DNA of 64,000 nucleotides from Halomonas sp. (GCF_017983445.1 NZ_JAGOBJ010000005.1:62001-126000), one strand, 5' to 3'; positions 8,578 to 18,604 are shown, numbered from the stretch's first letter. Notes: generated from the letters alone by a model not told the origin. Program-made: numbers and translations.

Positions 8578-9920
8578 CCGTTATATCCCGCCTGCCGATG
8601 CGGGCGGGATAAAATACGCCGCAATACGACCCATGCGGCCAGCCCTGCCAATAGATTACCCAGCGCCGCGCCTGCCGCAAGCCCCCACCATCCAAATAGC
8701 TGTGAGCCTATCCACAGGCATGGCAGATAACATACAAAGAGCCGCGCACTGGAAAGCAGCATTGCCCTTAAGGGCCATCCCAGCGCATTTCCCGCCGACA
8801 CCACCAGCATGCACATACCTAATGCGGCGTAGCTTGGCAGTAAAAAGCGAATCAGCAGCGTCAGCTCATTTTGAACATTGGGTGTCCCCGCCAGTGCCAT
8901 AGCGAGCCACGGAGCACATAATGCCAGCAATATGCCAAGACCTAACTGCCAGATAACAGCCACCTTCAAGGCCAAGCGCATAAGCTGTTGTATTTGAGCC
9001 CAGTCCCCCGCTCCATAACACCGGCCTAGCCAAGGTGGAAGCGACATGGTCATCGCTAGAATTACCATCAGTGAAAGCGTCTCCAAGCGGCTTGCAAGCC
9101 CCCACGCCGCCACTTGGGTATCACCCAGCCCCGCGACGACGGAAATAGTCAACATGCCCGCCAATGGCGGCATAAGCTGACTCACCATGGCGGGTGCCGC
9201 GATACCTACATACGGTCGCCAAGAGGACTTAGTCTCCTGCCAGATACCCTCACGGGTGACCCACTGATTACGAATCAGCTTTTGGCTGGTAATTACCAAG
9301 CCCAGTGAAAACGCGATACAGGTCGCCCACGCCGCCCCAGGCAATCCCCAGCCTTGCCACGAGCCCACACCAAATATAAACAGTGGATCCAGTATTAAAT
9401 TGGCAACGCTGCTGATTACCATTACTTTGCCCGGTAGCTTAGTATTACCGTGAGCCCGGAATACGCTATAGATAAAGTAAAGCAGTGCGCCTAACCAGGA
9501 GGCCAAGAGCTGCGGTCCCCAATAAATACGTATATAGGTAAGTGCTGTTGTATCTGCACCCAACTGGCGAAAGATAGGCTCATGGAAAAACCATAGTCCA
9601 AGACTTAATGCGCCAATAACCGCGCCGCCGGCAACCAACACTAAACTGCTTAAACGCTTGGCCCGTGCATGCTCATCCGCTCCTAATGCCCGTGAGATAA
9701 GCGCTGCAATGGCAATACCCATGCCTACCTGAATCCCGATAATTAAAAACGAGAGCGGAAAGGTAAACGATTGGGCGGCCAGGGGCGCCGTGCCTAATCG
9801 AGCAATAAAAGCGCTATCAACAAGTTGAAAACCCAATAACGCCAATACTCCAATGGCCATCGGCCATGTCTGGCGCCATAAGGTTATGGCCAACTCGCGC
9901 TGCTGCAAGGTGTTGCTCAA
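8574..9920 (-). CDS. MATE-family multidrug/toxin efflux protein
   Basis: Cation-coupled antiporter of the MATE family (DinF/NorM-like), inner membrane, with about 12 predicted helices. Support: the pattern WPMAIGVLALLGFQLVDSAFIARLG at the N-terminus and, in the second half, AWGLASRLETLSLMVILAMTMSLPPWLGRCYGAG, typical of MATE bundle repeats. The start is set at the TTG at 9920, 8 nt after AAAGGAG, giving 448 aa. The longer open frame to 9995 would run through the yceI terminator and lacks an SD. The last codons overlap the stop of the convergent permease by 4 bp. Confidence 0.88.
   Translation of the reverse strand: MSNTLQQRELAITLWRQTWPMAIGVLALLGFQLVDSAFIARLGTAPLAAQSFTFPLSFLIIGIQVGMGIAIAALISRALGADEHARAKRLSSLVLVAGGAVIGALSLGLWFFHEPIFRQLGADTTALTYIRIYWGPQLLASWLGALLYFIYSVFRAHGNTKLPGKVMVISSVANLILDPLFIFGVGSWQGWGLPGAAWATCIAFSLGLVITSQKLIRNQWVTREGIWQETKSSWRPYVGIAAPAMVSQLMPPLAGMLTISVVAGLGDTQVAAWGLASRLETLSLMVILAMTMSLPPWLGRCYGAGDWAQIQQLMRLALKVAVIWQLGLGILLALCAPWLAMALAGTPNVQNELTLLIRFLLPSYAALGMCMLVVSAGNALGWPLRAMLLSSARLFVCYLPCLWIGSQLFGWWGLAAGAALGNLLAGLAAWVVLRRILSRPHRQAGYNG
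8584..8611. terminator. Hairpin inside the 3' end of the MATE gene
   Basis: A 12-bp stem including one wobble (8584-8595 with 8600-8611) with a CGAT loop lies 7 bp after the permease stop codon, within the last codons of the convergent MATE gene. There is no U tract on either strand, so termination is plausible but not shown. Confidence 0.4.
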
Positions 9921-9959
9921 GCTATTTACTCCTTTTAATAATGAGGGAGTTATAAACAA

Positions 9960-9992
9960 AAACGCCACCGCCCGGCAAGGGCGGTGGCGTTT
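9960..9992 (-). terminator. Terminator of yceI
   Basis: A 14-bp GC-rich stem (9960-9973 with 9979-9992) with a 5-nt loop; on the minus strand it is followed by TTTTTGTTT. It lies 14 bp after the yceI stop codon and upstream of the MATE start, separating the two. Confidence 0.92.
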
Positions 9993-10005
9993 CAAGCGTT
10001 AAAAT

Positions 10006-10590
10006 TTACTGACGGATGCCTTCAAACGTCACATAAAGCTCAAGCTCATGCATCGGCTCGGGAAAATCGCTCATGTCGATTCCAAAATCACTCAGCGTCA
10101 GCATTGTCTTGCCTTCAAACCCGGCGCGATAATTGCCCCACGGATCATCACCTTCACCAATCAGGGTAACCGGCATTTCGATTTCCTGGGTCTCACCGTG
10201 TAACGTCAGGTCACCGGTAAGAACGCCTTCGTTATCGCCGGTTGATTCAAAACCAGTCGATGAGAACGTAGCCGTGGGATACTCGCTCGCATTCAGGAAA
10301 TCACCGCTGAGAATGTGACGATCGCGCTCAGCATGATTAGAGTCCAGACTATCTACCTGTACTTCAAACTCGACTGTAGATGCGTCCAGGTCATCTTCAT
10401 CGTAGGTGAACTGGCCATCAAATTCCTTGAAGCTACCCAGCAGGTAAGACATGCCTAAGTGGCTGATCTTGAACTGAACGAAAGCATGCTGGCCTTCGGT
10501 ATCCACTTGATAGTCAGCCGCTTGCGCCTGGCTCAGGGGAACTAGTAATGCAGCCGCAATGGCAGAGGCATATGTCGTTTTTTTCAGCAT
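10006..10590 (-). CDS. yceI: YceI-family periplasmic protein
   Basis: Secreted lipocalin-like beta-barrel of the YceI family, whose members bind polyisoprenoid lipids; the physiological role is poorly defined. It is 194 aa with a clear signal peptide (MLKKTTYASAIAAALLVPLS, cleavage after AQA at about residue 24), then DYQVDTEGQHAFVQFKISHLGMSYLLGSFKEFDG, the family's opening strands. Repeating acidic beta strands follow, ending in MHELELYVTFEGIRQ. It lies downstream of a cytochrome b561 gene on the same strand, the same pairing as yceJ-yceI in E. coli, suggesting a linked function. It has its own strong terminator. Confidence 0.93.
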   Translation of the reverse strand: MLKKTTYASAIAAALLVPLSQAQAADYQVDTEGQHAFVQFKISHLGMSYLLGSFKEFDGQFTYDEDDLDASTVEFEVQVDSLDSNHAERDRHILSGDFLNASEYPTATFSSTGFESTGDNEGVLTGDLTLHGETQEIEMPVTLIGEGDDPWGNYRAGFEGKTMLTLSDFGIDMSDFPEPMHELELYVTFEGIRQ

Positions 10591-10715
10591 TGTAAATATC
10601 TCCTAACTTTCCGTAGTAGGCACTGCGATTATAGCTTGCTCACAGCGTTCGAAAACCCATTTCGTTAAACTTGGTACCTTACAAGCATGAGTATGTTAAT
10701 TCCCACACTTGGCAC

Positions 10716-11273
10716 TTATATCTGTCTGGGGCGATGCCAGGGGTTAATCATGCGGAGCAGCGTATCGTGCTTATTAACCCAATGATGCTTGAAGGCGGCC
10801 AGTGCATGTCCGGCAGCCAGAACAACGAGCGTGAGCGCGCTATACCAGTGAATATCACCGGCAATGCTGGCCTGATTCGGTAACCCATGCACCAGGGCAG
10901 GTAAATCGAACCATCCAAATACGTTGATACTGCGCCCATTGGCTGTAGAGATCAGGTAGCCGCTGCCCAGCACAAGCAGCAAAATCATATAAAGCGCAAT
11001 ATGCCCTAAATGTGCAGCCAGCTTTTCAATACGGCTACCTTCACCCGCTGGCGTCGCCTGCATCAAACGCCACACAATCCTTGCCACAGTTACCAGCAGC
11101 AGTAAAACGCCAATCGAGCGATGTACCCAAGGGCCTAGATTGTACCAGCTGTCATAATAGCCAAGCCCGGTCATCCACCAGCCCAGTACGAACAGGCTGA
11201 TAATTGCCAAAGCACTCAGCCAGTGGAAAATGATACTGACAGCCCCCCAACGCATGCGTGTGTTACGCCACAT
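10716..11273 (-). CDS. Cytochrome b561 (CybB/YceJ family)
   Basis: Di-heme inner-membrane cytochrome that carries electrons between quinol and periplasmic partners. It is 185 aa with four hydrophobic helices. Candidate haem ligands are the histidines in IFHW (first helix), PWVHRSIGV (second), HLGHIALY (third) and GHALAAFKHH (fourth), the spacing expected of the family. It precedes yceI by 125 bp on the same strand, as yceJ-yceI does elsewhere. The start is the ATG at 11273, with a weak AAGGA 10 nt before it; an in-frame ATG six codons on is an alternative. Confidence 0.9.
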   Translation of the reverse strand: MWRNTRMRWGAVSIIFHWLSALAIISLFVLGWWMTGLGYYDSWYNLGPWVHRSIGVLLLLVTVARIVWRLMQATPAGEGSRIEKLAAHLGHIALYMILLLVLGSGYLISTANGRSINVFGWFDLPALVHGLPNQASIAGDIHWYSALTLVVLAAGHALAAFKHHWVNKHDTLLRMINPWHRPRQI

Positions 11274-11637
11274 CGTTTTTTATTCCTTATCAAGTAACCA
11301 ATTACGTCTAAAGGGCTATTGGCCAGTGCATGCGGTTAGCATGAGAAAAATCATGAATTTACCTGCAAAGCATACTGACAAGTAATAACCATTACTGCTG
11401 AAAAAAGCTGAATGCACCATTCGTAAAAACCACTGAATAACGGGCTAACTACTTTTATAGACGTACTTTTATCACGACTGATTCGGGTAATTAAATCATT
11501 CTATAAAATAGCATGAATAAGGTATTTTTAATCAATTTTACTATTTGCTTTGCGCGCTTAATATTAGCGCATGCCCTAACACGACACATGATAACGACTC
11601 AAAACTAAATACATATTGCTACGAGAGAACGCCACTG
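11274..11637. other. AT-rich divergent intergenic region
   Basis: This 364-bp region between the divergent cytochrome b561 and small exported protein genes must carry both promoters. It is AT-rich. A symmetrical element GCGCT-TAATATT-AGCGC at 11554-11570 is the only operator-like motif noticed, and it is unassigned. No protein-like open frame with a ribosome site was seen. Confidence 0.5.
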
Positions 11638-11916
11638 ATGAAAAAATTTACCTTTATCGCCGCTGTCGCCATGACTCTGACTTCAACCGCCGTGTTGGCT
11701 GAGCAGGGTTCAGGCAAGCTTAACCAAGTGGTTCACGCCAGCTCTTCTGTAAGCCACAGCGCTGATCATTTGAACATGACGCCCGCTTATCTGACCCTGG
11801 TAAATGGCGACGCAGCCAAGAACCGTGTTATCGCCCCGAGCTCTGAAGCACATTCTGCTACCAGCAGCGATAACCAGATCGCTCAATCAGACCTACCGCA
11901 CCGCAACGCTTCCTGA
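11638..11916 (+). CDS. Small exported protein, function unknown
   Basis: A 92-aa product with a good signal peptide (MKKFTFIAAVAMTLTSTAVLA, cleaved before EQGSG). The mature part of about 71 residues is hydrophilic and rich in Ser, Ala, His and Asn, with no cysteine and no recognised domain. The start at 11638 is chosen over an upstream in-frame ATG because the signal peptide begins exactly here and GAGAG precedes it. It has its own strong terminator, so it is probably a real monocistronic gene. It is likely periplasmic; low complexity makes the fold uncertain. Confidence 0.75.
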   Translation: MKKFTFIAAVAMTLTSTAVLAEQGSGKLNQVVHASSSVSHSADHLNMTPAYLTLVNGDAAKNRVIAPSSEAHSATSSDNQIAQSDLPHRNAS

Positions 11917-11969
11917 AAACAGGTTGGTGCTGTTTAAAAAACAGCGAAAACTCATATTTCACAAGCACA

Positions 11970-11995
11970 AAAAACCCACTGCAAGGTGGGTTTTT
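11970..11995. terminator. Bidirectional terminator, small exported gene / metZ
   Basis: A 10-bp stem (11970-11979 with 11986-11995) with A-rich and T-rich outer arms and a GCAA tetraloop flanked by a T-G pair. It runs into T residues on both strands and lies between the converging stops of the small exported gene and metZ. Confidence 0.92.
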
Positions 11996-12018
11996 CGTTA
12001 GCCGTGCCAATGGTTTGA

Positions 12019-13218
12019 TTAACCAGCAGCTAAAGCATCCAGGCCACGGGCCAGGTCGCGCTGTATATCCTGCTGGCTTTCCAGGCCAACGGCTACACGA
12101 ACCAGCCCGGGTGAAATGCCCGCAGCTTCTTTCTGCGCATCCGAAAGGCGGCCATGCGTTGTCGTTGCCGGATGGGTGATTGTGGTTTTGACATCGCCCA
12201 GATTGCCCGTGATTGAGAGCAGACGGGTGGCATCAATCACTTGCCAGGCCCCTTCCTGTCCGCTGATCACTTCAAACCCGAGGACGGCGCCAAAGCCTTT
12301 CTGCTGCTTTTTGGCAAGTGCGTGTTGGGGGTGAGTTTCCAGACCACTGTAATGCACTTTGCTCACCGCCGGGTGCTGGTCCAACCAGCGTGCCAGGGTT
12401 AACGCGTTTTCACAGTGAGCTTTCATACGCAGCGAAAGCGTTTCCAACCCTTTAGTAAATATCCACGCGTTGAAAGGACTCAGACAAGGGCCGCAGGTAC
12501 GTACTACGCCAAATACTTCTTCCAGTACGTCGTGTCTGCCGACCACCGCACCACCAATCGCCCGGCCCTGCCCGTCCAGGTATTTGGTGGCTGAGTGAAT
12601 CACCAGATCTGCGCCTAACGCGAGAGGCTGCTGCAGTGATGGCGTTAAAAAGCAGTTATCTATAGCCAATAGTGCATCATGGCGTTTAGCCAGTGCCGCT
12701 AATGCCGCTATATCCACCACTTCAGAAAGCGGATTGGAAGGCGTTTCAGCGAACAGAAGCCGCGTTTTAGGCGTAATGGCGGCCTCCCAGGCACTTACAT
12801 TGGAAAGCTCAACATAACGGGTGGTAATCCCGAACTTTCCTAAATACTTATCGAACAGACTAACGGTCGAGCCAAACAGTGATCGCGATGCAACAATCTC
12901 ATCTCCTGCCGACAACAACGCCAGCGCCGTTGAAAGAATGGCTGCCATACCCGAGCTAGTGGCAACACAACGCTCACCGCCCTCAAGCGCTGCCAGACGG
13001 CGCTCAAAGGTGTGCACGGTAGGGTTGGTAAAGCGAGAATAAACATTTCCAGGCTCTTTTCCGCCAAACTTCCGCGCCGCTTCTGCAGCGCTTTCGTAAA
13101 CGAAGCTTGACGTCGGAAAAATAGGCTCTGAATGCTCTTGCTCGAAAGTCCGATGATGACCAGCACGGATCGCCAGCGTCTCTAACGACCACTCATCCTG
13201 CGGGTTGTTATCCGGCAT
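12019..13218 (-). CDS. metZ: O-succinylhomoserine sulfhydrylase
   Basis: PLP enzyme making homocysteine directly from O-succinylhomoserine and sulfide (methionine synthesis, direct sulfhydrylation). It is 399 aa, of the Cys/Met metabolism PLP family. Motifs: PIFPTSSFVYESAAEAA near 32-48, VYSRFTNPTVHTFERRLAALEG at about 59-80, the cofactor Asp in LLAIDNCFLTP, and the Schiff-base Lys212 in HSATKYLDGQGR. Its position immediately after purF, as in Pseudomonas purF-metZ, supports MetZ over MetB or MetC. A terminator lies between purF and metZ, so metZ probably has its own promoter in the 13219-13270 gap. Confidence 0.94.
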   Translation of the reverse strand: MPDNNPQDEWSLETLAIRAGHHRTFEQEHSEPIFPTSSFVYESAAEAARKFGGKEPGNVYSRFTNPTVHTFERRLAALEGGERCVATSSGMAAILSTALALLSAGDEIVASRSLFGSTVSLFDKYLGKFGITTRYVELSNVSAWEAAITPKTRLLFAETPSNPLSEVVDIAALAALAKRHDALLAIDNCFLTPSLQQPLALGADLVIHSATKYLDGQGRAIGGAVVGRHDVLEEVFGVVRTCGPCLSPFNAWIFTKGLETLSLRMKAHCENALTLARWLDQHPAVSKVHYSGLETHPQHALAKKQQKGFGAVLGFEVISGQEGAWQVIDATRLLSITGNLGDVKTTITHPATTTHGRLSDAQKEAAGISPGLVRVAVGLESQQDIQRDLARGLDALAAG

Positions 13219-13272
13219 GGGCGTGTCCCTTAGTTTCTATAAACATCGTGAAGCATTTCAGTTTAATCTACA

Positions 13273-13294
13273 AAAAGCCCCCGTAGGGGCTTTT
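13273..13294 (-). terminator. Terminator of purF
   Basis: A 9-bp stem (13273-13281 with 13286-13294) with a CGTA loop; on the minus strand it is followed by a T tract. It lies 12 bp past the purF stop codon and ends the cvpA-purF transcript. Confidence 0.88.
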
Positions 13295-13306
13295 CATTTA
13301 AAACCA

Positions 13307-14830
13307 CTAATCGTCAAGATCATCATCATCTTGATTATGCATATCTACCAGAGCGTGATTTCCCGCGCTTTGGTCTTTTGCCGAATCGTTACGACTGGCT
13401 TCCAGCACTGCAAGATAAGCCTCGTCGATATCGCCGGTAACATAGTTGCCGTCAAACACCGAACAGTCGAAGGCTTCCATTTCGGGATTCACTTCACGAC
13501 AGGCATCTTTCAGATCTTCTAGATCCTGATAGAAAATGCGATCGGCGCCAATCAGCTCGCCCACTTCATCTTCGGTACGACCATGGGCAATCAGCTCTTT
13601 AGCTGCCGGCATATCGATGCCGTAGACGTTGGGATAACGCACAGGCGGCGCGGCGGAAGCAAAATAGACCTTACGAGCACCCGCATCACGGGCCATCTGA
13701 ATAATCTGCTTGCAGGTAGTGCCACGTACGATGGAGTCATCCACCAGCAATACATTCTTGCCTTTAAACTCGACATCAATTGCATTGAGTTTTTGGCGAA
13801 CCGATTTCTTACGCTGCGTTTGGCCTGGCATGATGAACGTACGACCAATGTAGCGGTTCTTCATAAAGCCTTCGCGGTACGTCACCCCAAGATGCTGCGC
13901 CATTTCAAGCGCCGAGGTGCGCGACGTATCCGGAATCGGAATAACCACATCAATATCATGATCCGGCCATTCGTTAAGAATGCGATCACCCAGCTTGCGG
14001 CCCATCTGCATACGGGTGCCGTATACGTAAGCACCATCCAGAATGGAGTCCGGACGTGCCAGGTAAACATGCTCGAAAATACACGAACGAAGCTGCGGGC
14101 GGTCAGCGCACACTTGGGTATGGAATTGGCCCTGCATATCCACAAAAATCGCTTCGCCGGGTGAAAGATCACGCTCAAGTTCAAAGCCGCCTACGTCCAA
14201 CGCAACTGACTCAGAAGCAATCATGACATCCTGACCGGCATCCGTTTGGCGAGTACCAAAAACAACCGGACGAATACCATGAGGATCACGGAACGCCACC
14301 ATTCCAAAACCGTTGATGATCGCGACCGCCGCGTAGCCGCCCTTGCAGCGTCGGTGCACTCTACGTACCGCATCAAAAATGTCTTCCGCTTCCAGGTGCA
14401 ATCCTTGCTTGCCTAATTCATGGGCAAACACGTTAAGCAGCACTTCAGAATCGGAGCTGGTATTGATATGGCGCAGATCGGTTGAGAAAAGCTCCTGCTT
14501 CAACTGCTCGGAGTTGGTCAGGTTACCGTTGTGCGCTAATGCAATACCGTAAGGAGAGTTGACATAAAACGGCTGGGATTCCGCTTCGCTGGAAGAACCA
14601 GCCGTAGGATAACGTACGTGACCAATGCCCAGGTTGCCTTTAAGGCGAGCCATATGGCGAGTGTGGAAGACATCGCGCACCAGCCCATTACTCTTGCGCA
14701 GTAGGAAGCGTCCCTCGCTCCAGGTCATCATGCCGGCAGCGTCCTGGCCGCGATGCTGAAGTACGGTCAGGGCATCGTAGATTCCCTGATTTACCGCCTG
14801 CTTGGCCAGAAGGCCGACTATACCGCACAT
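13307..14830 (-). CDS. purF: Amidophosphoribosyltransferase
   Basis: First committed step of purine synthesis: PRPP plus glutamine gives phosphoribosylamine. At 507 aa it has normal length. The N-terminal Ntn glutaminase begins MCGIVGLL, so Cys2 becomes the nucleophile after Met removal, followed by [11 protein letters not shown]. The C-terminal phosphoribosyltransferase domain has the PRPP loop in [17 protein letters not shown]. The acidic tail [12 protein letters not shown] is a lineage-style extension. It is preceded by cvpA in the conserved accD-folC-dedD-cvpA-purF order, with a 123-bp intercistronic gap holding a hairpin. Confidence 0.97.
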   Translation of the reverse strand: MCGIVGLLAKQAVNQGIYDALTVLQHRGQDAAGMMTWSEGRFLLRKSNGLVRDVFHTRHMARLKGNLGIGHVRYPTAGSSSEAESQPFYVNSPYGIALAHNGNLTNSEQLKQELFSTDLRHINTSSDSEVLLNVFAHELGKQGLHLEAEDIFDAVRRVHRRCKGGYAAVAIINGFGMVAFRDPHGIRPVVFGTRQTDAGQDVMIASESVALDVGGFELERDLSPGEAIFVDMQGQFHTQVCADRPQLRSCIFEHVYLARPDSILDGAYVYGTRMQMGRKLGDRILNEWPDHDIDVVIPIPDTSRTSALEMAQHLGVTYREGFMKNRYIGRTFIMPGQTQRKKSVRQKLNAIDVEFKGKNVLLVDDSIVRGTTCKQIIQMARDAGARKVYFASAAPPVRYPNVYGIDMPAAKELIAHGRTEDEVGELIGADRIFYQDLEDLKDACREVNPEMEAFDCSVFDGNYVTGDIDEAYLAVLEASRNDSAKDQSAGNHALVDMHNQDDDDLDD

Positions 14831-14923
14831 TCAAGTTACCTCGCTTTAGTGCCATGGCTTGCCAAAACAAGCCCGTACGTTCTTGAAACTCGTTTTAAAA
14901 CTTGCGTTTTAAGCGTTACTCAA

Positions 14924-14948
14924 TGGAGTCTGGGGACACCAGACTCTA
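14924..14948. other. Stem-loop between cvpA and purF
   Basis: An 8-bp perfect stem (14926-14933 with 14939-14946), extended by a wobble and an A-T pair, with a 5-nt GGACA loop, lies just after the cvpA stop codon. There is no U tract. It could be a weak terminator, a processing site or an mRNA stabiliser that tunes purF against the upstream genes. Confidence 0.45.
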
Positions 14949-14953
14949 TGACA

Positions 14954-15526
14954 TCACTGACTATCTATCGGTTGCGGGGCGAACTCACTTCTCGAACGAA
15001 TGTCCGGCAGTGAAATGTCCCGCAGAGATGCAGGGGCTTCAGGCAATTCACGCTCCCATTGGTCCAGTTGGCTAACGGCCCAATCGCGCAGCTCGACAAA
15101 GGTGGGACGTAACGATGCTTGTTGCCATGCCTGAAGTTCAGCAAAGGGCGTGAGCGTAATGAGCACCGTTGCCACCAATAAAATAACCGCACCACGCGCG
15201 ACGCCAAATAAAGCACCGGCAAAGCGGTTTAAAAGCCCCATGCCTGCCCAGACAATCGCGGCATGAACTATCCGGATCACAATCCCGCAAAGCAAAATAA
15301 CCGCGAAGATGATCAAGGCAAACGCCAATACAAGCCGGGCATCAAAGCTTTCAATAAAGCCCGCCATGAATTCAGCCAGCGGCTCGGCCAGTACGCGTGC
15401 CACCATCAAGGCGACAATCCAAGCCCCCAGGCCTAATGCTTCTCTCACGAAGCCACGTACAAAACCGGCTAGCATTGAAAGCGCAAGCACAGCCAGGAAA
15501 ATGGCATCTATCCACGTTAATGCCAT
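14954..15526 (-). CDS. cvpA: CvpA family inner-membrane protein
   Basis: Four-helix inner-membrane protein named for colicin V production; in enterobacteria it is linked to envelope stress and purine gene expression. It is 190 aa. It opens with WIDAIFLAVLALSMLAGFVRGFVREALGLGAWIVALMVAR, the family signature, with further helices near 60-90 and 98-120. A soluble, acidic C-terminal tail follows (about 130-190), ending SEFAPQPIDSQ. It begins 3 bp after the dedD stop codon and precedes purF, the usual order. Confidence 0.94.
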   Translation of the reverse strand: MALTWIDAIFLAVLALSMLAGFVRGFVREALGLGAWIVALMVARVLAEPLAEFMAGFIESFDARLVLAFALIIFAVILLCGIVIRIVHAAIVWAGMGLLNRFAGALFGVARGAVILLVATVLITLTPFAELQAWQQASLRPTFVELRDWAVSQLDQWERELPEAPASLRDISLPDIRSRSEFAPQPIDSQ

Positions 15527-15529
15527 TAT

Positions 15530-16198
15530 TTAGTCTCTTACCCGCACTAGCAGGCCCTGCACATTGGCCCGCTGTTTGATCAACGCCATCGCCGACTCAC
15601 CATCTTCAGACGAAGCATAAGGCCCCACCAGAACGGTCGTCAGATTATTATCTCGCTGACGCTGAAAAACGCTAAACCCTTCGCTCGAAAGCTGGCTCCC
15701 CAGGCGCTCAGCATTGCTTGCATCACCAAAGCTACCCACCTGTACGGCCCACTCGCCCTGCTGGGTGGAAGCAGGTGCTGAGGCAGAAGCGCTGCTGCTT
15801 TGACTGCTACTCGACGAGCTATTGGCCGCCACCAGGTCAGCAATAGGATCATTCTGCGCTGCTGTATTAGTGGCAGGGCTTGGCTCTTGCGTCGCTGTAG
15901 CTGGTTGACTGGGTGGATCAATTTGATTCGTTTGAGGCAATGAAGGGGACGCCTCGAGTGGTGCATTGAGTTCCTCATTACTTGCCACGTTGGTAGAGGG
16001 CTGTGCATTAATCGTAGCCGGCATTTGCGGGGCCGCCACATCGCGCCGCGCCGTTTCAATTGGCTGCTCAATAATGAAGGTAGGCTGTGGGCGCTCCTCG
16101 CGAGGCGCCGGATCACTCATCAACCAGGGCACAAAAATCGCCAGCAGCGCAAGCAGGATCACAATACCGCTGATGCGTTCTGTTTTACCGTATTTCAT
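15530..16198 (-). CDS. dedD: SPOR-domain protein (DedD-like)
   Basis: Bitopic division-associated protein; the SPOR domain binds denuded glycan at the septum. It is 222 aa from the ATG at 16198, which has GGGAG 6 nt upstream; the ATG two codons earlier abuts the SD. A short cytoplasmic basic segment MKYGKTERI is followed by one helix (about 9-28) and a long Pro/Ser/Ala/Gln-rich periplasmic linker (about 30-145). The C-terminal SPOR domain (GEWAVQVGSFGDASNAERLGSQL onward) ends in LLVRVRD. Context folC-dedD-cvpA matches E. coli. Confidence 0.93.
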   Translation of the reverse strand: MKYGKTERISGIVILLALLAIFVPWLMSDPAPREERPQPTFIIEQPIETARRDVAAPQMPATINAQPSTNVASNEELNAPLEASPSLPQTNQIDPPSQPATATQEPSPATNTAAQNDPIADLVAANSSSSSSQSSSASASAPASTQQGEWAVQVGSFGDASNAERLGSQLSSEGFSVFQRQRDNNLTTVLVGPYASSEDGESAMALIKQRANVQGLLVRVRD

Positions 16199-16232
16199 CT
16201 TCATCTCCCTTGAGCGAGACTAGCCTAAAGAG

Positions 16233-17528
16233 CTACTGAGCCTGTGGCAGGAGCCTAGCTAGCAGGGCTGCGACGGTGAAAAAGGAACCAGTTGCCAAAA
16301 TACGATCTTGAGCGTTAAGCAATGGGGCTAAATAATCCACACCGGCCTCAGGTGAGTCTGCGCAATGCTGTACGCGCCCTCCCTGGGCAGTGATACGCGC
16401 AGCCAGCTCGGCAGCCGGTCGGCCCCGTTCGCCTTCAAGTGTTACACAGACCCAATCGGAAATACGGGGCGCCAGGGCCGCAATCACCCCATCAGCATCC
16501 TTGTCATTTAACATGCCAATCAATGCCCACTGTCGGCCACCTTCCGGCGTTGCTGGCAAACGATCCGCCAGATAGGTAGCAGCATGAGGATTATGCCCTA
16601 CATCCAGGCACCACTGCCCTACCCACTGCATACGACCCGGTAGTTTCACGCTGGCCATAGCGGCCTGCGTGGCTTTCGGGATGAGCGTAAGTCCCGTCAT
16701 TGCCAGCGCTTGCAGCGCGGTTGCCGCGTTATCGATCGGCAGACCAGGATCGGGAAGTGCGTCAATGGAAATCGTATCGCCTGAGTCTGTCAATCCATGC
16801 CAGCACCACGGCTTATGGCCTTCTTTATCAGCGCTGTGACTAAATGCCCAGCCCAACCGATATACCGGTGCGGCCAGCGCAATGGCGGTCTCCGCAACGC
16901 TGCTGGGTAAAGACTGACTGCCTAGCACCGCTGGACGAAGAGGTCGAAAAACACCCGCTTTTTCAAGCCCGATCTGCGAAATATCGGTGCCCAGAAAATT
17001 CGCATGATCCTGAGCAATCGTGGTAACAACGGCCACGTCAGCATCAATAATATTGACGGCGTCCAACCGCCCACCCAAGCCAACTTCAAGAACAGCCAGA
17101 TCAAGGTTGGCATTCGCCAGGCACCACAGCGCGCAAAGCGTGCCTGCTTCAAAATAGGTAAGGCTTATTTCTGGCGCCTGCAGGCGTGCCTGCTCAACGC
17201 GCTCAAAACCATCGACCAAGAGCTGGTCTTCGGCCTCTTGACCATTGATGCGCACGCGCTCGTTGTAACGCAATAAATGAGGGGAAGAATAGGCACCCAC
17301 GCGTTGCCCGTGGGCTCGGGCAACGGCATCCATGATGGCAAGGGTCGACCCCTTACCATTGGTACCTGCCACAATCACAACGCGCTTGGCGATAGGACTG
17401 CCAAGCAGTCCCATGCGCTTAGCAACGTGTGATACGCGCTCAAGGCCTAAATCGATCCCTACAGGATGCAGGGTTTCTAAGTGATCAAGCCACTCTGTTA
17501 AGGATTTAGGCATTGCGGTGTGATTCAT
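16233..17528 (-). CDS. folC: Folylpolyglutamate / dihydrofolate synthase
   Basis: Mur-ligase-fold enzyme that adds glutamate to dihydropteroate and to folates. It has 431 aa from the ATG at 17528. Motifs: [20 protein letters not shown], the P-loop [32 protein letters not shown] and [14 protein letters not shown], all as in E. coli FolC. The frame stays open to 17603 but the extra N-terminus lies inside accD and does not look like FolC; another ATG at 17513 is possible and none has a clear SD. It overlaps the accD 3' end by 23 bp, implying coupled translation. Confidence 0.94.
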   Translation of the reverse strand: MNHTAMPKSLTEWLDHLETLHPVGIDLGLERVSHVAKRMGLLGSPIAKRVVIVAGTNGKGSTLAIMDAVARAHGQRVGAYSSPHLLRYNERVRINGQEAEDQLLVDGFERVEQARLQAPEISLTYFEAGTLCALWCLANANLDLAVLEVGLGGRLDAVNIIDADVAVVTTIAQDHANFLGTDISQIGLEKAGVFRPLRPAVLGSQSLPSSVAETAIALAAPVYRLGWAFSHSADKEGHKPWCWHGLTDSGDTISIDALPDPGLPIDNAATALQALAMTGLTLIPKATQAAMASVKLPGRMQWVGQWCLDVGHNPHAATYLADRLPATPEGGRQWALIGMLNDKDADGVIAALAPRISDWVCVTLEGERGRPAAELAARITAQGGRVQHCADSPEAGVDYLAPLLNAQDRILATGSFFTVAALLARLLPQAQ

Positions 17529-18513
17529 GGCTCTTATCGATGGTCTCTGAACTGGTTTCGTTATGAAGAGCTTCCGCCTCATCAGCGATATAGGCTTCAT
17601 CAACCAACGGTTCGGCGACGTTTACTTCATCTGCCAACTCATCGAAGGTTGAAAGCGCATCATGATGGGTCAGCTTACGCAACATGCCGCCTACGCGAGA
17701 CCGCATTTCATGACGATGCACGATCATATCAACCGTACCGTGTTCAAGCAGAAACTCGCTACGCTGGAAACCTTCAGGTAACGTTTCGCGTACGGTCTGC
17801 TCGATAACCCGGGGGCCAGCGAAGCCAATCAGCGCATTGGGTTCCGCGATATTCAAGTCGCCCAGCATAGCCAACGATGCAGAAACGCCGCCAAAGACCG
17901 GATCTGTCAGCACCGAAATATACGGCACGCCCGCCTGCTTTAGCTTCTCTAATGCCGCTGACGTTTTCGCCATCTGCATCAGTGAGAACAGCGCTTCCTG
18001 CATACGCGCGCCACCTGAAGCGGCAAAACAGACCAGCGGAATACGCTCTTCAAGTGCAAGCGTCGCCGCGCGGACAAACTTCTCGCCGACCACAGCACCC
18101 ATCGAGCCGCCCATAAACGTAAACTCAAAGGCAACGGCAACGACCGGCAGACCATCCAGATTGCCACGCATGGAGACCAATGCGTCTTTTTCGCCAGTCT
18201 CTTTTTGCGCTGCGGTAAAACGGTCTTTGTACTTTTTGGAATCGCGAAACTTGAGGCGATCATTGGGCTCAAGCTCTGCCGCAATTTCTTCACGCCCTTC
18301 TTTATCCAAGAACCAGTCCAAGCGTTTGCGTGCGGTCAGCCGCAAGTGATGGTCACATTTAGGACATACACTGTTGTGCTTCTCTAACTCAGGAAGATAG
18401 AGAACGGCTTCACACTTGGGACATTTACGCCAGAGGCCGTCGGGCACGCTAGCGCGACGGTCTTTACGCTGGATACGCCCCATCGAGGGCACTATCTTGT
18501 CTAACCAGCTCAT
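17506..18513 (-). CDS. accD: Acetyl-CoA carboxylase, carboxyltransferase beta subunit
   Basis: Beta subunit of the carboxyltransferase that makes malonyl-CoA for fatty acid synthesis. It is 335 aa from the ATG at 18513 ([20 protein letters not shown]), aligned to the family start; GGAAG lies 10 nt upstream. An N-terminal Cys4 zinc finger CPKC...CPKC covers about residues 30-52, followed by the crotonase-like fold with [14 protein letters not shown] and [20 protein letters not shown]. The last 40 or so residues are an acidic extension beyond the E. coli length. It sits between trpA and folC. Confidence 0.97.
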   Translation of the reverse strand: MSWLDKIVPSMGRIQRKDRRASVPDGLWRKCPKCEAVLYLPELEKHNSVCPKCDHHLRLTARKRLDWFLDKEGREEIAAELEPNDRLKFRDSKKYKDRFTAAQKETGEKDALVSMRGNLDGLPVVAVAFEFTFMGGSMGAVVGEKFVRAATLALEERIPLVCFAASGGARMQEALFSLMQMAKTSAALEKLKQAGVPYISVLTDPVFGGVSASLAMLGDLNIAEPNALIGFAGPRVIEQTVRETLPEGFQRSEFLLEHGTVDMIVHRHEMRSRVGGMLRKLTHHDALSTFDELADEVNVAEPLVDEAYIADEAEALHNETSSETIDKSHESHRNA

Positions 18514-18604
18514 ATCAAAAAGTCTTCCATTTACGTCAATGCCTGGCAGTGCCAAGCTTGATGAGTGTCGTCAACCGAATCAGTGTAGACGATGAAGGGC
18601 AGCG

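Noticed and set aside
14831..14953. A PurR box before purF
   Set aside because: ACGCAAGTTTTAAAACG only loosely resembles the enterobacterial consensus, and PurR is not expected in this lineage.
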